From positions 1 through 26,666 of the forward strand of contig CAYJOD010000085.1 in NCBI GenBank assembly GCA_964371655.1: a stretch of DNA of 26,666 nt, in the 5' to 3' direction. The DNA is from CAZGSN01 sp964371655 (GTDB lineage: Bacteria > Desulfobacterota > Binatia > HRBIN30). Below are positions 1-8,210 of this stretch, in pieces. Position numbers and translations under genes: made by a program. A model generated the notes under the pieces. That model had not been told where the DNA came from. It did not search any database and saw only the letters and a program-made list of their open reading frames with translations. How positions within the stretch are numbered: position 1 is the first letter of the stretch; each line of letters begins with the position of its first letter.

Positions 1-71
1 CGCACGGCAGCCACGGCTCGCACGGCAGCCACGGCTCGCACGGCAGCCACGGCTCACACGGGTCGTGGTGA
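1..71 (+). CDS. 3' end of HGS-repeat precursor peptide (copy A)
   Basis: Reading from base 3 gives seven consecutive His-Gly-Ser triplets, then Trp and a TGA stop at 69-71; the 5' part lies outside the window. The last residues, HGSHGSW, match the end of the full-length precursor at 24315-24716. The 3' flank (gtggtgaacggtcag...) is also nearly the same, so this is a second copy of that peptide gene. The HxS triplet pattern is that of HxsA-type substrates of His-Xaa-Ser radical SAM systems. The leader is not visible, so whether this copy is intact is unknown. Confidence 0.8.
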   Translation, partial: HGSHGSHGSHGSHGSHGSHGSW

Positions 72-116
72 ACGGTCAGGCGCAGCGTTAACGCATGGCG
101 CGTGGAGGCATGAGCT

Positions 117-1709
117 ATGGTACCCGTTCGATCACATGAGGTGACATCGGTCGCCAGCTGGGTCCATAGCTTTCACCCTCTTCGGGGCGTTCTTCGGGGT
201 TGGCAAATCAAATTACTTGCAGGCTTCGCGATGGTGGCGGTTCTCGGTGCCGCATCGAACGCCGCCGCCTTGGCCATCCATGGCGGGCCGACGTATGCTG
301 GCTCCGGGGGGGTGACGGGTAGTTGTTTGGTGAGTGGGAATGCTTGCCTGACGGCGGGCGCCACAGTGACCTGTACTGGGCTCAATCCGAGTTCCTTTCA
401 AAACCTGTACTACGGGATCAAGAACAATGCCGTCGTAAACGGCGTTAAAGAGGTCGGCAGCGCCGGGCCGGTGGCGGGAACGGATCAGTTCAAGACCGCG
501 ACCGGCTCCATCTCGTATACCGGCGCGACGACGGTTTTTGACAATATCACAGGTACAACCGAGGCTGTGAACACCAAGCTGGTGCTCGCCGTCACCGGCG
601 GAACGGTAACCGTCGTTTCCACGGGTGGTACCCCCGCCAACAACAACAATGGCGACATCGGCTCTCTGTTCAGGGTGACCAGCACCGGCGTGACGATCAA
701 TGTCAAAGTACAAGCCGCGCTCTCTCCCGGCACGCCGAGTGGTGGGTCATGTCCCGACGTTTTTGACGTGGTGAACACCACCGACGGGACCGACATGGAT
801 GTCAGTCACGTAGATCTTGGCTTCTATTTCGAATCCTTTCCGACGCCGACCCCCACGTTCACGCCGACAAGAACGCCGACCAATACGCCGACGAGCACGG
901 CGACGTGGACGCCGACCCACACTCCTACCGCGACGCCAACGCCCACCGATACGCCAACGAGCACGGCGACGTGGACGCCGACCGACACTCCTACCCAGAC
1001 GCCGACGATCACCGATACGCCGACGGAAACGCCGACCGTGACGGCCACGGACACGCCGACCGATACACCGACGGTGACGCCAACCCCAACGGAGACGGCG
1101 ACGGAGACGCCGACGGGATCGCCGACTTCAACCGCTACGCCCCGCGGTACTTGTCCTGTTACCCCGCCGCCGTGGTGCAAGACTGCGGCTCCGGGGAAGG
1201 GATCTCTGGCATTGAGTCAGCAGCCGGGGAAGAACAAGATGGGTTGGAAGTGGTCGAAGGGCGCCGCCACGACAGGGGACGATCTAGGGAACCCGGTTGC
1301 TGGGAAGGACGGAAAGCCGCCCACGACCTATTCTCTCTGTGTCTACGATGGTACCGATGCCTTGATCATGACCCTGAACATTCCAGGAGGGACCACGTGC
1401 AACGGTAAGCCGTGTTGGAAGGCGACGCGTGCGGGCTTTGCCTACAAGAGCAAAGATGGATTGTTGTCCAACGGCGTGACGAGCCTGGCTATATCCCTTG
1501 GGTCGGGTCTTGATGGAACTGCGAAGATCGGGCTCAAAGCTGGAGGCTATAATTATTCGCCGGCGTTCAATCTGCCGCTGTTGCAGACACCCAATCCGGT
1601 GCGCGTGGAGTTGATCAATGATGCCTCGGACGCCTGTTGGTCTGCGAGCTACAGCACTCCACCCGCGGATATTACCAGTTCTACGAAGTGGAAATCGAAG
1701 AACGATTGA
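117..1709 (+). CDS. Secreted protein with Thr-Pro repeat spacer (copy A of precursor-linked exoprotein)
   Basis: The product is 530 aa. ATG 117 is chosen because GGAGG (104-108) sits 8 bases upstream and the start aligns with that of the paralogue at 24761. A long basic N-region ends in GWQIKLL, followed by a hydrophobic stretch and an AAA-type cleavage site near residue 50, which indicates Sec export. Residues about 55-240 form a Gly/Thr/Val-rich, probably beta-sandwich domain shared with the 24761 protein. Residues about 242-341 are a low-complexity TPT spacer. The C-terminal ~190 residues contain YSLCVYD and GKPCW motifs, a domain I have seen in large secreted deltaproteobacterial or Binatota-like proteins. 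It lies 45 bases after precursor copy A. The function is unknown; a surface or extracellular role linked to the modified peptide is inference. Confidence 0.85.
   Translation: MVPVRSHEVTSVASWVHSFHPLRGVLRGWQIKLLAGFAMVAVLGAASNAAALAIHGGPTYAGSGGVTGSCLVSGNACLTAGATVTCTGLNPSSFQNLYYGIKNNAVVNGVKEVGSAGPVAGTDQFKTATGSISYTGATTVFDNITGTTEAVNTKLVLAVTGGTVTVVSTGGTPANNNNGDIGSLFRVTSTGVTINVKVQAALSPGTPSGGSCPDVFDVVNTTDGTDMDVSHVDLGFYFESFPTPTPTFTPTRTPTNTPTSTATWTPTHTPTATPTPTDTPTSTATWTPTDTPTQTPTITDTPTETPTVTATDTPTDTPTVTPTPTETATETPTGSPTSTATPRGTCPVTPPPWCKTAAPGKGSLALSQQPGKNKMGWKWSKGAATTGDDLGNPVAGKDGKPPTTYSLCVYDGTDALIMTLNIPGGTTCNGKPCWKATRAGFAYKSKDGLLSNGVTSLAISLGSGLDGTAKIGLKAGGYNYSPAFNLPLLQTPNPVRVELINDASDACWSASYSTPPADITSSTKWKSKND
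838..1140 (+). repeat. Thr-Pro low-complexity coding repeat
   Basis: This stretch encodes about 100 residues of TPT, TPTxTPT and TPTSTATWTPT units. Some blocks repeat almost exactly in the DNA; for example gcgacgtggacgccgacc occurs twice about 60 bases apart. It probably forms an extended, possibly O-glycosylated linker between the two folded parts of the exoprotein. Long ORFs on both strands here are side products of the repeat. Confidence 0.85.
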
Positions 1710-1938
1710 GAGTTCGAAGGCTGCTCTGAGTCGTCGCCGATCTCTGGGCTTTCAGTCGCAAATCCTAGCGTCACGGCAATCGCGTTGTCGACCGAAGCCC
1801 GACAATCGGCAGGCAGGGTGTGCGGCAGTCTAGAATTTGGCAGAAGATAGCGGCCCATGTGGGCCGGGCGAGGGCAGCAACCCTGCGCCAGAGTACCTTG
1901 CTATCGCGCGTTCCTTTGGTTTACGATCGCTTTCAGCC

Positions 1939-3660
1939 ATGCTGATCAACTCCAATATCACCGCTGAGGACCGTCGCGCGGCGGCTGCCGTTACTACCTC
2001 CCAAGCTGGGCACAAGTTCGAGATCCAGCTCGGCCATCTCTGCAACAACCGCTGCGTGTTCTGCTCGAGCGGGCAACTGACCGCGATGAAGATTGCGCGC
2101 GTGGTTCCGATTGAACCGATCATCGAAGCGCTCGAAGAAGCGCGGGCCGCGGGGGCAACCCATTTGACCTTCCTCGGCGGCGAGCCGACCCTCCATAAGC
2201 GCTTTCTTGACGTTCTCGCCAAAGCGGTCGATCTCGGCTTCGGGCACATCGTCATCTTCACCAACGGCGTGATGTTTCCACATCCCGGGTTTATCGAGTC
2301 GGTGACCGCACTCGGGCACTTCGAATGGCGTATTTCGATCCAAGGCGCCACGGAAGAGACGCACGTAGCTACGACGGGTCGCGCCGACTCGTTCCAGCGG
2401 ATCCTGCACGGGCTCGGCGAGCTGCAGCGTCGCGGCCAAATCGTGACCACCAATATGTGCGTGAACGAGCGTAGCTATCGTTCGCTTCCCCACTATCCGG
2501 AGCTGCTCGCTACCTATGGTGTTCGCCAACTGCACGTCGATATCGTGCGACCCGCAAGCACCGGCGAGCGCGACGAGGGTTACCTTCGCGACATCATGCC
2601 ACGCTACTCCGACATGGCGCCGTACTATGCCGACATGCTCGCGGGTTTCGAACGATCGAATCCGGATTTCGACGTAAACGTTGGCAACCTTCCGTATTGC
2701 ATCCTGCCGCAATGGGGCTCGCGCATTCACCACGGCGGCGAGCAAACCATCACCAAGTCCTCAGACGCTACTGGTCTCGAAGACGCGATGAACAAGTACG
2801 AGTGGCAATCGTCGCTGCGGACGCACTTGCCGACCTGCGCAGATTGCGTCTTTCGCTCGCGTTGCACTGGCATTTTTAGTGTGTACCTGGAGCTCTACGG
2901 AGGTGACGAGTTCAAACCCGTCAGCCGCGATGCGCTAACGGCGCTCGACCCGCATCGACGCAACTTTGTTCTGCTCTTGGAGCCGCTTCTGGCGCCGTTG
3001 CGTGCCGCCCTTGCCGCCGATGAGACACCCTCGTCGTGGCGCCTGCAGCACGAGATTAGCGAAGACCGGTTGCGCTGCGTGGAAATCGTCCTAGCCCATG
3101 AGACCGGCGCCTTGGTGAGGCTGCGCTTCGTGGTGCCACGCGGCGGGCGTCGGCCCGTGATCAGTAGTCAGGCGTACGATGTCGAAGCCGAGGCTGACAT
3201 TGGGGTGCCGATTGAAGCGCTTGTGAGTCTGCTCGAGTGGCTGCGCCTTCGCCTCGACGTTGCTCAGGATTCGTCTTCCGCTCCGACGCTCGCTGCCGAC
3301 GCCGTTGATCGGGCTCTGCGCGAGCCTGTACTCGTGCGTGGACGCCAGCGCATCGCCGTGCTTGCGGGGCGTCTCCAGAGCCGTTTCGCGTTTCCCGGCT
3401 GGCACTTCGAAGCGCTGCACTGGCCCAGCGAGACGACCGGTGAGCTAGTCGCACGCGGCCCGGACGGCGCTCGAGTGGATTTGTGTTTCACCGTGGGTGT
3501 GCGTGGTAACCGCTCGCAAGTGGGCGTGGATTTCCGACCCGCCGTGAGCAGCAATCAATCTAACGTCAGAGCGGTCATCGACGAGGTCGTATTCGTGCTG
3601 CGTGGCGCCCAATCCGCGGCGGCGGCACCCGCGAACGCGGCAACGGCGGGCGTACAATAG
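1939..3660 (+). CDS. Radical SAM protein with auxiliary-cluster domain and C-terminal extension
   Basis: With the ATG at 1939 the protein is 573 aa. A TTG at 1837 would add 34 residues, but neither start has a clear ribosome binding site. Cys35, Cys39 and Cys42 (HLCNNRCVFC) form the radical SAM 4Fe-4S motif, and LGGEP at 79-83 is the SAM-binding motif. An LPYCILP motif (Cys254) and CADCVFRSRC (300-309) followed by YGGDEFKPV resemble the auxiliary Fe-S region of SPASM-like peptide maturases. Residues ~341-573 are an extension I cannot assign. The expected role is SAM-dependent radical modification of a peptide, most plausibly the HGS precursor. It is the first modification gene after the copy A unit. 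Confidence 0.85.
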   Translation: MLINSNITAEDRRAAAAVTTSQAGHKFEIQLGHLCNNRCVFCSSGQLTAMKIARVVPIEPIIEALEEARAAGATHLTFLGGEPTLHKRFLDVLAKAVDLGFGHIVIFTNGVMFPHPGFIESVTALGHFEWRISIQGATEETHVATTGRADSFQRILHGLGELQRRGQIVTTNMCVNERSYRSLPHYPELLATYGVRQLHVDIVRPASTGERDEGYLRDIMPRYSDMAPYYADMLAGFERSNPDFDVNVGNLPYCILPQWGSRIHHGGEQTITKSSDATGLEDAMNKYEWQSSLRTHLPTCADCVFRSRCTGIFSVYLELYGGDEFKPVSRDALTALDPHRRNFVLLLEPLLAPLRAALAADETPSSWRLQHEISEDRLRCVEIVLAHETGALVRLRFVVPRGGRRPVISSQAYDVEAEADIGVPIEALVSLLEWLRLRLDVAQDSSSAPTLAADAVDRALREPVLVRGRQRIAVLAGRLQSRFAFPGWHFEALHWPSETTGELVARGPDGARVDLCFTVGVRGNRSQVGVDFRPAVSSNQSNVRAVIDEVVFVLRGAQSAAAAPANAATAGVQ

Positions 3661-3726
3661 CCATCCGCAGACGGGTTCCCGCAGCGCGAACGGCCCCGGC
3701 ATCTACCGCAGCGGTTGCAGCATTTC

Positions 3727-3746
3727 AGGGTCAAGGCTCTGACCCT
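3727..3746 (+). promoter_or_regulatory. Perfect 7-bp hairpin between radical SAM gene and membrane protein gene
   Basis: AGGGTCA and TGACCCT are perfect complements separated by the six bases AGGCTC. The hairpin lies 67 bases after the radical SAM stop and 28 bases before the next start. No T-run follows, so it is a poor intrinsic terminator; an operator or mRNA-processing element is possible. Confidence 0.35.
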
Positions 3747-3773
3747 GCCAGCAAGCGGGACAGCATCGTCTGG

Positions 3774-5564
3774 ATGAGTCGGAATGCACCCAATGCCTCA
3801 CCTGGTGCCGGTCGTTCGGTGACGGCAAAGGCCGCGGGTTCTCCTGCAAACTCCATGAACGGAGCACGCCCACCTCTCGACCGCATGGCGGTGTTCATCG
3901 GCTTGTCGACGGTAGTCGCTGCCAACTTCCTTTATCTTTCCGGACTGTCGCTGATTCTCGACCCGATGCTGTCGATGGAGCCATTCTACATCGAGATGGC
4001 GAAGCTCCCGGTGTCGAGCATCGTGAACCAGGACCCGACCTGGGGACCGCTATACGCCCTGTGGCTCAAACCCTTGGTTGCGGCGCTCGGCGATCCGGTC
4101 GCGGTGTACGCCGCCAATTTGTACGCCTTGTCGCTTGGCGTTTCGGTGCTGATCTATCTCTACTTGCTGCTCCTGACTCGCCGCGCTGCCACGGCGGTGG
4201 CGGCGTCTCTCTTCTTTCTGGTCTCCGATCTCAACGTCCCCTTGTACAGTAAGGTGAGCGCGTTTGCGCTCATGGTCACGCTGGCCGGCCTCGCTCTGTC
4301 CGAGCTCGTTCCCGCTGGGGGCCGGCGTATGACCGTGGCTGCAGCCGGTGTACTCTTGGCGGCTTATGCGCGTCCCGAGCTCTATCCCGCGGCTCTCTGT
4401 CTGTGCCTGGCGGCCATTTGCCTCGCCTACGGCGAATCGGGCCGATCCGGTCGCGGAGCTCTGCTTTGGCCAGCGGCGGTCCTTGCCGCCGTCCTGATCG
4501 CGGCTGTGTGGAACGGCACTCCCCTGTTCAGCCCCTACCACGGCGGCGACGGACGCCTGTTGCTGGCGTTCCGCGAGCATTTCGCTTGGAACTGGAGTAC
4601 GTGGCATGGCGACGGGCGCGACGTGTTCTCGATCTGGGAGCAGGAATTCGGAGCGGCGCAAACCACGCTTCAAGCCTTCCAGCATAATCCAGGCGCCGTC
4701 CTGCACCATGTTGCCGACAACCTACGCGGCACGTTGAGATTCATAGCCGGATCTGTGTTCGATCATTATCCATTGCTGGCGCCGGTGACGGCCCCAACTC
4801 TGGTGAAGGCCGAGAGCCTACTGGCCACGGTCGCTGTGTTGGGAAGCTTGGTCGTCGTCGCGGTTCGCCGTGGCTTCCGCCGCCAGCTGCTCGATAACTA
4901 CGGGCAGACGCTTTTCACTTACTCCATTGTATTCGTCTGGGGCTTGGCTTCGGCGACGGCAATCTTTCCTCTGGCTTACTATCTCGTCATCCCCGCGGTC
5001 GTGTTGATCCTGGCGGGAGCTCTGGCCACGACGCTGATCGTACCTGTGTGGAACGACTCCTCGTGGCGCAAGCCTTTCTTGGCCGCGCTGCTTTGCCTGG
5101 TTGCGATTCCCAAGCCCTTTGTCCTGCCGTCCGCCTATGTCGTTCCCGGTGCACCCTTCAAGGGCCGCATCACCGTGGCGCGCACCATCTCCGATAGCAT
5201 CGAGTTCGTTCGTTCGTTGCGGCTGCCGGTTCCCGTGCAGGTCCTGACGGTCACCGATGGCATCGGTGAGATGCTGGGAGTCGGCTTTCACGAGATCAAG
5301 ATTTGGCAAAGAGGTGCGCAGCCGCTGGAGGCCTATCTGCGCGACAAGGACGTCGGTGTCATCATCAACCTCGAAGGCGGGGAAGATAGCTTTGCCCTCA
5401 ACGACCCCTATTGGAAGCTCATCCACAACAACCCGGACGAGGCAGGCTTTACTCGCGTGCTGGTACCCAAGCATGAGACAGTGCGTCTCTACGTGCGCAC
5501 CGACCTGATGCGACCACAGGGAGAAGTGCCGCATCGCGAAGCAAGCGAGGCGGCGGATGACTAG
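3774..5564 (+). CDS. Multi-pass membrane protein, GT-C glycosyltransferase-like
   Basis: This 596-residue protein has roughly ten hydrophobic segments between residues ~35 and ~455, then a soluble C-terminal part to 596. After the first helix there is an acidic loop (LDPMLSMEPFYIEMAKL), and segments are separated by Arg-rich cytoplasmic loops; this layout resembles GT-C fold lipid-linked sugar transferases of the ArnT/PMT type. I do not see a decisive family motif. ATG 3774 gives the longest protein, and ATGs at 3855 and 3885 are also possible. It lies between radical SAM genes on the same strand. Glycosylation of the Thr-rich secreted proteins or of the peptide is possible but is inference. 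Confidence 0.6.
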   Translation: MSRNAPNASPGAGRSVTAKAAGSPANSMNGARPPLDRMAVFIGLSTVVAANFLYLSGLSLILDPMLSMEPFYIEMAKLPVSSIVNQDPTWGPLYALWLKPLVAALGDPVAVYAANLYALSLGVSVLIYLYLLLLTRRAATAVAASLFFLVSDLNVPLYSKVSAFALMVTLAGLALSELVPAGGRRMTVAAAGVLLAAYARPELYPAALCLCLAAICLAYGESGRSGRGALLWPAAVLAAVLIAAVWNGTPLFSPYHGGDGRLLLAFREHFAWNWSTWHGDGRDVFSIWEQEFGAAQTTLQAFQHNPGAVLHHVADNLRGTLRFIAGSVFDHYPLLAPVTAPTLVKAESLLATVAVLGSLVVVAVRRGFRRQLLDNYGQTLFTYSIVFVWGLASATAIFPLAYYLVIPAVVLILAGALATTLIVPVWNDSSWRKPFLAALLCLVAIPKPFVLPSAYVVPGAPFKGRITVARTISDSIEFVRSLRLPVPVQVLTVTDGIGEMLGVGFHEIKIWQRGAQPLEAYLRDKDVGVIINLEGGEDSFALNDPYWKLIHNNPDEAGFTRVLVPKHETVRLYVRTDLMRPQGEVPHREASEAADD

Positions 5565-5704
5565 ACCCGGGTGCCGGCTTCTGCGCCTTGCTCAGCGGGT
5601 TATCAGGGAGAACGAGACAAGCGTGGGCAAGCCGCAAAAAGCAATTGCGCGGCTCCAATATCGCTGCGCATCTGGTATTGAAGATTGGAAACCGGAGGTC
5701 TCTC

Positions 5705-6226
5705 ATGGGTCACGACCATACGCATGAAATTCTTGAACGCCTGGAGGCGCTGGAGCGTTCGCTGCGCCCACGTCACGAAGAACAGGGCTGCTGCGAGGAC
5801 GATTGGGATCGTCACGAGTGCGATTGCCATGGCTCGGATCGCCGCCGTCACGGTCGCGGCCGCCATCGCTGCGACGATCACCACGGCGATCACGACGATT
5901 GCTGCAACGGCGATCGTTTTCCGGAGAAGAGAATTATCGACATCATCGTGAGGCGCGTTTCGGAGCAGGTCGGTCGCCTCATCGACGACCAGCAGGCGCG
6001 ATCCCGGACTGAGAGGGATGGCGGGGGCGAGAAGCGCATCGTGGACCTCATCGTCCGTCTCGTCTCCGAGCATGTCCAAGAAATCGTCGCGGCCGAGCTC
6101 GATCGGCGCTGCGACGGCGCCGAAAGCGAATGCCATGGGGAACAGACCGTGGAGCATTGCTGCGTCCCGCCCTCTCCACCGGCACAGCCGCCTGCCGAGC
6201 CCGGAGCTTCGGAGCCCGAGCACTGA
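5705..6226 (+). CDS. His/Cys-rich protein with duplicated helical segment
   Basis: The 173-residue product starts at ATG 5705, with GGAGGT at 5694-5699 five bases upstream. Residues 24-70 are packed with His, Cys, Asp and Arg (HECDCHGSDRRRHG, DDHHGDHDDCC), which suggests metal binding. Two similar amphipathic helices follow: EKRIIDIIVRRVSEQV (about 74-89) and EKRIVDLIVRLVSEHV (about 109-124). Further Cys/His residues (CDG, CHG, HCC) and a Pro-rich tail end the protein. No signal peptide is seen. It precedes HxsB-like maturase 1 by 262 bases. It could be a metal donor, a scaffold or a second peptide substrate; I recognise no family. Confidence 0.75.
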   Translation: MGHDHTHEILERLEALERSLRPRHEEQGCCEDDWDRHECDCHGSDRRRHGRGRHRCDDHHGDHDDCCNGDRFPEKRIIDIIVRRVSEQVGRLIDDQQARSRTERDGGGEKRIVDLIVRLVSEHVQEIVAAELDRRCDGAESECHGEQTVEHCCVPPSPPAQPPAEPGASEPEH

Positions 6227-6432
6227 AGGCGGCGATCCACATTCAAGTCGAGGCATCGGGGCGCACGTTGGTGTGCGGCACCCATTTTCGTTGCGTCATG
6301 CTACCGGCTGTGGTACCGCCAACACGCTACCTCACAACTTGGAGAGCAGAGGAGGTCCGACGCGATGCAGTCGTGGTGCGGCACAATGCAAGACGGCGCG
6401 GAGCCGAAATCGAATGCAGAGAGAGAGAAACG

Positions 6433-6489
6433 ATGACTGATCGTGCGACATTTGTCCGACCGCAGGCGACGGTGGAGCAAGTGCGATAA
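6433..6489 (+). CDS. Possible 18-residue leader ORF coupled to HxsB-like maturase 1
   Basis: ATG 6433 follows a purine-rich stretch (gagagagagaaacg) and the frame ends in TAA at 6487-6489, whose last A is the first base of the maturase ATG (TAATG overlap). The arrangement would allow translational coupling. The peptide is too short to judge coding quality, and the maturase also has its own GGAG at 6474-6477. Confidence 0.2.
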   Translation: MTDRATFVRPQATVEQVR

Positions 6490-8024
6490 TGGAGCAACGC
6501 AGTATCACGGTGTCGCCGCCACATCTCGCCGCGGAGCGTTTGGGATTCTTTCGTTGGGGGCGGATTGCCGGCAAGGTGCTCGTCACCAACGACGCCGGCG
6601 AATGGGCCTTTCTGACCGATACGGAATTCAAAGACCTGCTGGCCGGAGCGATCAGCGACGGCCACTCTCGATTCGAGGAGTTGCAGCACAAGGGCTTTCT
6701 TCGCGATGGCATGGATCTCGACGCGCTGTCGGCGCGTGTGGCGCGGCGCAACCATCATGTACGCCGCGGCCCGCACTTGCACATCGCCGTCCTGACGCTG
6801 CGCTGCAACATGACGTGCGCGTATTGCCAGGTGTCGCGGGAGACCACCGATAAGACCGGTGTCGACATGACCCCGGAGACCGCCGAGAAAGTTGTCGATC
6901 TGGCGCTGCAGAGCTCGTCGCCGGCAATCACCTTCGAGTTCCAGGGCGGCGAACCGCTGCTCAACTTCGACGTGCTTCGCCATATGGTGGAGGTTGGGCG
7001 ATCCCGCGGTGAACGCGCCGGCAAGGCCGTGAGCTTCAGCCTGGTCAGCAACTTCACGGAGATGACCGAGGAGCGCGCCGAGTGGTTGATCGCCAACGAC
7101 GTGCTGGTCTGCACCAGCCTCGACGGGCCCGCGAGCGTGCATGACGCCAACCGCAAGTGGAAGCACGGTAGTGCGTATGCGGAGGTGGTGCGCTGGATCG
7201 ACTACTTCAACCGCCGCTATATCGAGATGGGCCGCGATCCGCGCCTGTGGCACATCGATGCCCTGATGACGACCACGCGCCGCACCATCAAGGCGTGGCG
7301 CGAAGTGATCGACGAGTACGTCGCCCGGGACATGCGCACGATCCATCTGCGGCCTCTCAACCCGTCCGGCTTCGCGCGCGATGCCTGGCAGATGGTCGGT
7401 TACACGGCGGAGGAATACCTCGACTTCTATCGGCAGGCGCTGGACTACATCATCGAGCTCAACCGTAAGGGCGTCGAGATCATGGAGCGGACGGCGTCGA
7501 TCTTCCTGATCAAGATGCTGACCTCCGACGATCCCGGGTTCGTCGATATCCAGTCGCCGTGCGGAGCGGGCACCGGCCAGGTCGCGTACAACTTCGACGG
7601 ACGCGTATTCCCCTGCGACGAAGCGCGTATGGTCGACGCGATGGGGGAGAATCTGTTCGCGCTAGGCCACGTGCGCGACCTGACGATTCCCGACGTGCTG
7701 CGCCACCCGACCGTGCGCGCCATCGCCTCCGCGTCGCTCCTGGATGCCCAACCGATGTGTTCGGAGTGTTGGAACAAACCCTTCTGCGGTGTCTGCCCCG
7801 TGTACAACTTCGTCACCCAACAGGATCTCTTCGGACAGCGGACGCGCTCCTTTCAATGTAAGGAGCACATGTTCGTCACCGAAAGGCTCTTCGAGCTGCT
7901 GGCCAACGAAAGCGACACGGAAATCGCTCAGATTCTAGAGCGGTGGACCATCATGCGGCCGCGCCTCGCCGATGACGGCAGCGCCCTGGCAGATGATGGG
8001 CGTGCCATGAAGGAAGCGCCGTAA
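6489..8024 (+). CDS. hxsB-like: HxsB-like radical SAM/SPASM peptide maturase 1
   Basis: The product is 511 aa. Its N-terminal region, with GKVLVTNDAGEWAFL at about 28-42, is typical of His-Xaa-Ser system maturase HxsB. Cys106, Cys110 and Cys113 (LRCNMTCAYC) bind the radical SAM cluster and FQGGEP is at 151-156. The C-terminal SPASM domain keeps PCGAG, GRVFPCDEAR, CSECWNKPFCGVC and a last FQCKEH Cys, a full set of seven candidate ligands for two auxiliary clusters. The expected reaction is 5'-deoxyadenosyl radical attack on side chains in the HxS repeats; the bond made is not predictable here. The start overlaps the preceding TAA by one base. It ends convergently with the gene at 8211. Confidence 0.85.
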   Translation: MEQRSITVSPPHLAAERLGFFRWGRIAGKVLVTNDAGEWAFLTDTEFKDLLAGAISDGHSRFEELQHKGFLRDGMDLDALSARVARRNHHVRRGPHLHIAVLTLRCNMTCAYCQVSRETTDKTGVDMTPETAEKVVDLALQSSSPAITFEFQGGEPLLNFDVLRHMVEVGRSRGERAGKAVSFSLVSNFTEMTEERAEWLIANDVLVCTSLDGPASVHDANRKWKHGSAYAEVVRWIDYFNRRYIEMGRDPRLWHIDALMTTTRRTIKAWREVIDEYVARDMRTIHLRPLNPSGFARDAWQMVGYTAEEYLDFYRQALDYIIELNRKGVEIMERTASIFLIKMLTSDDPGFVDIQSPCGAGTGQVAYNFDGRVFPCDEARMVDAMGENLFALGHVRDLTIPDVLRHPTVRAIASASLLDAQPMCSECWNKPFCGVCPVYNFVTQQDLFGQRTRSFQCKEHMFVTERLFELLANESDTEIAQILERWTIMRPRLADDGSALADDGRAMKEAP

Positions 8025-8167
8025 GCGCCGGGGGAAGCAGAGGGGTCGTAGATTCAGCGGCTGGTAGGGCTGGTGGCGTACGCCGGATCGTTTGCGATGA
8101 AAACTCGTGGGACTGCGGACGTCAGACTGCCGACCTCGGGTGCATGGAAATCCGGAAGCCCGAAGTC

Positions 8168-8189
8168 TGGAGCCTGAAGCCGAGCTCCA
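8168..8189. terminator. Weak hairpin between convergent genes
   Basis: TGGAGC and GCTCCA (6 bp) flank a ten-base loop in the 186-base gap between the two convergent stops. There is no strong U-tract, so this is only a candidate bidirectional terminator. I see nothing else in the gap. Confidence 0.2.
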
Positions 8190-8210
8190 CGTCAGCTCGG
8201 TGCGCCGCCA

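Noticed and set aside
824..1180. Minus-strand Val/Gly repeat frame opposite the TPT spacer.
   Set aside because: It arises from the low-complexity DNA of the Thr-Pro repeat and carries no independent gene signals.
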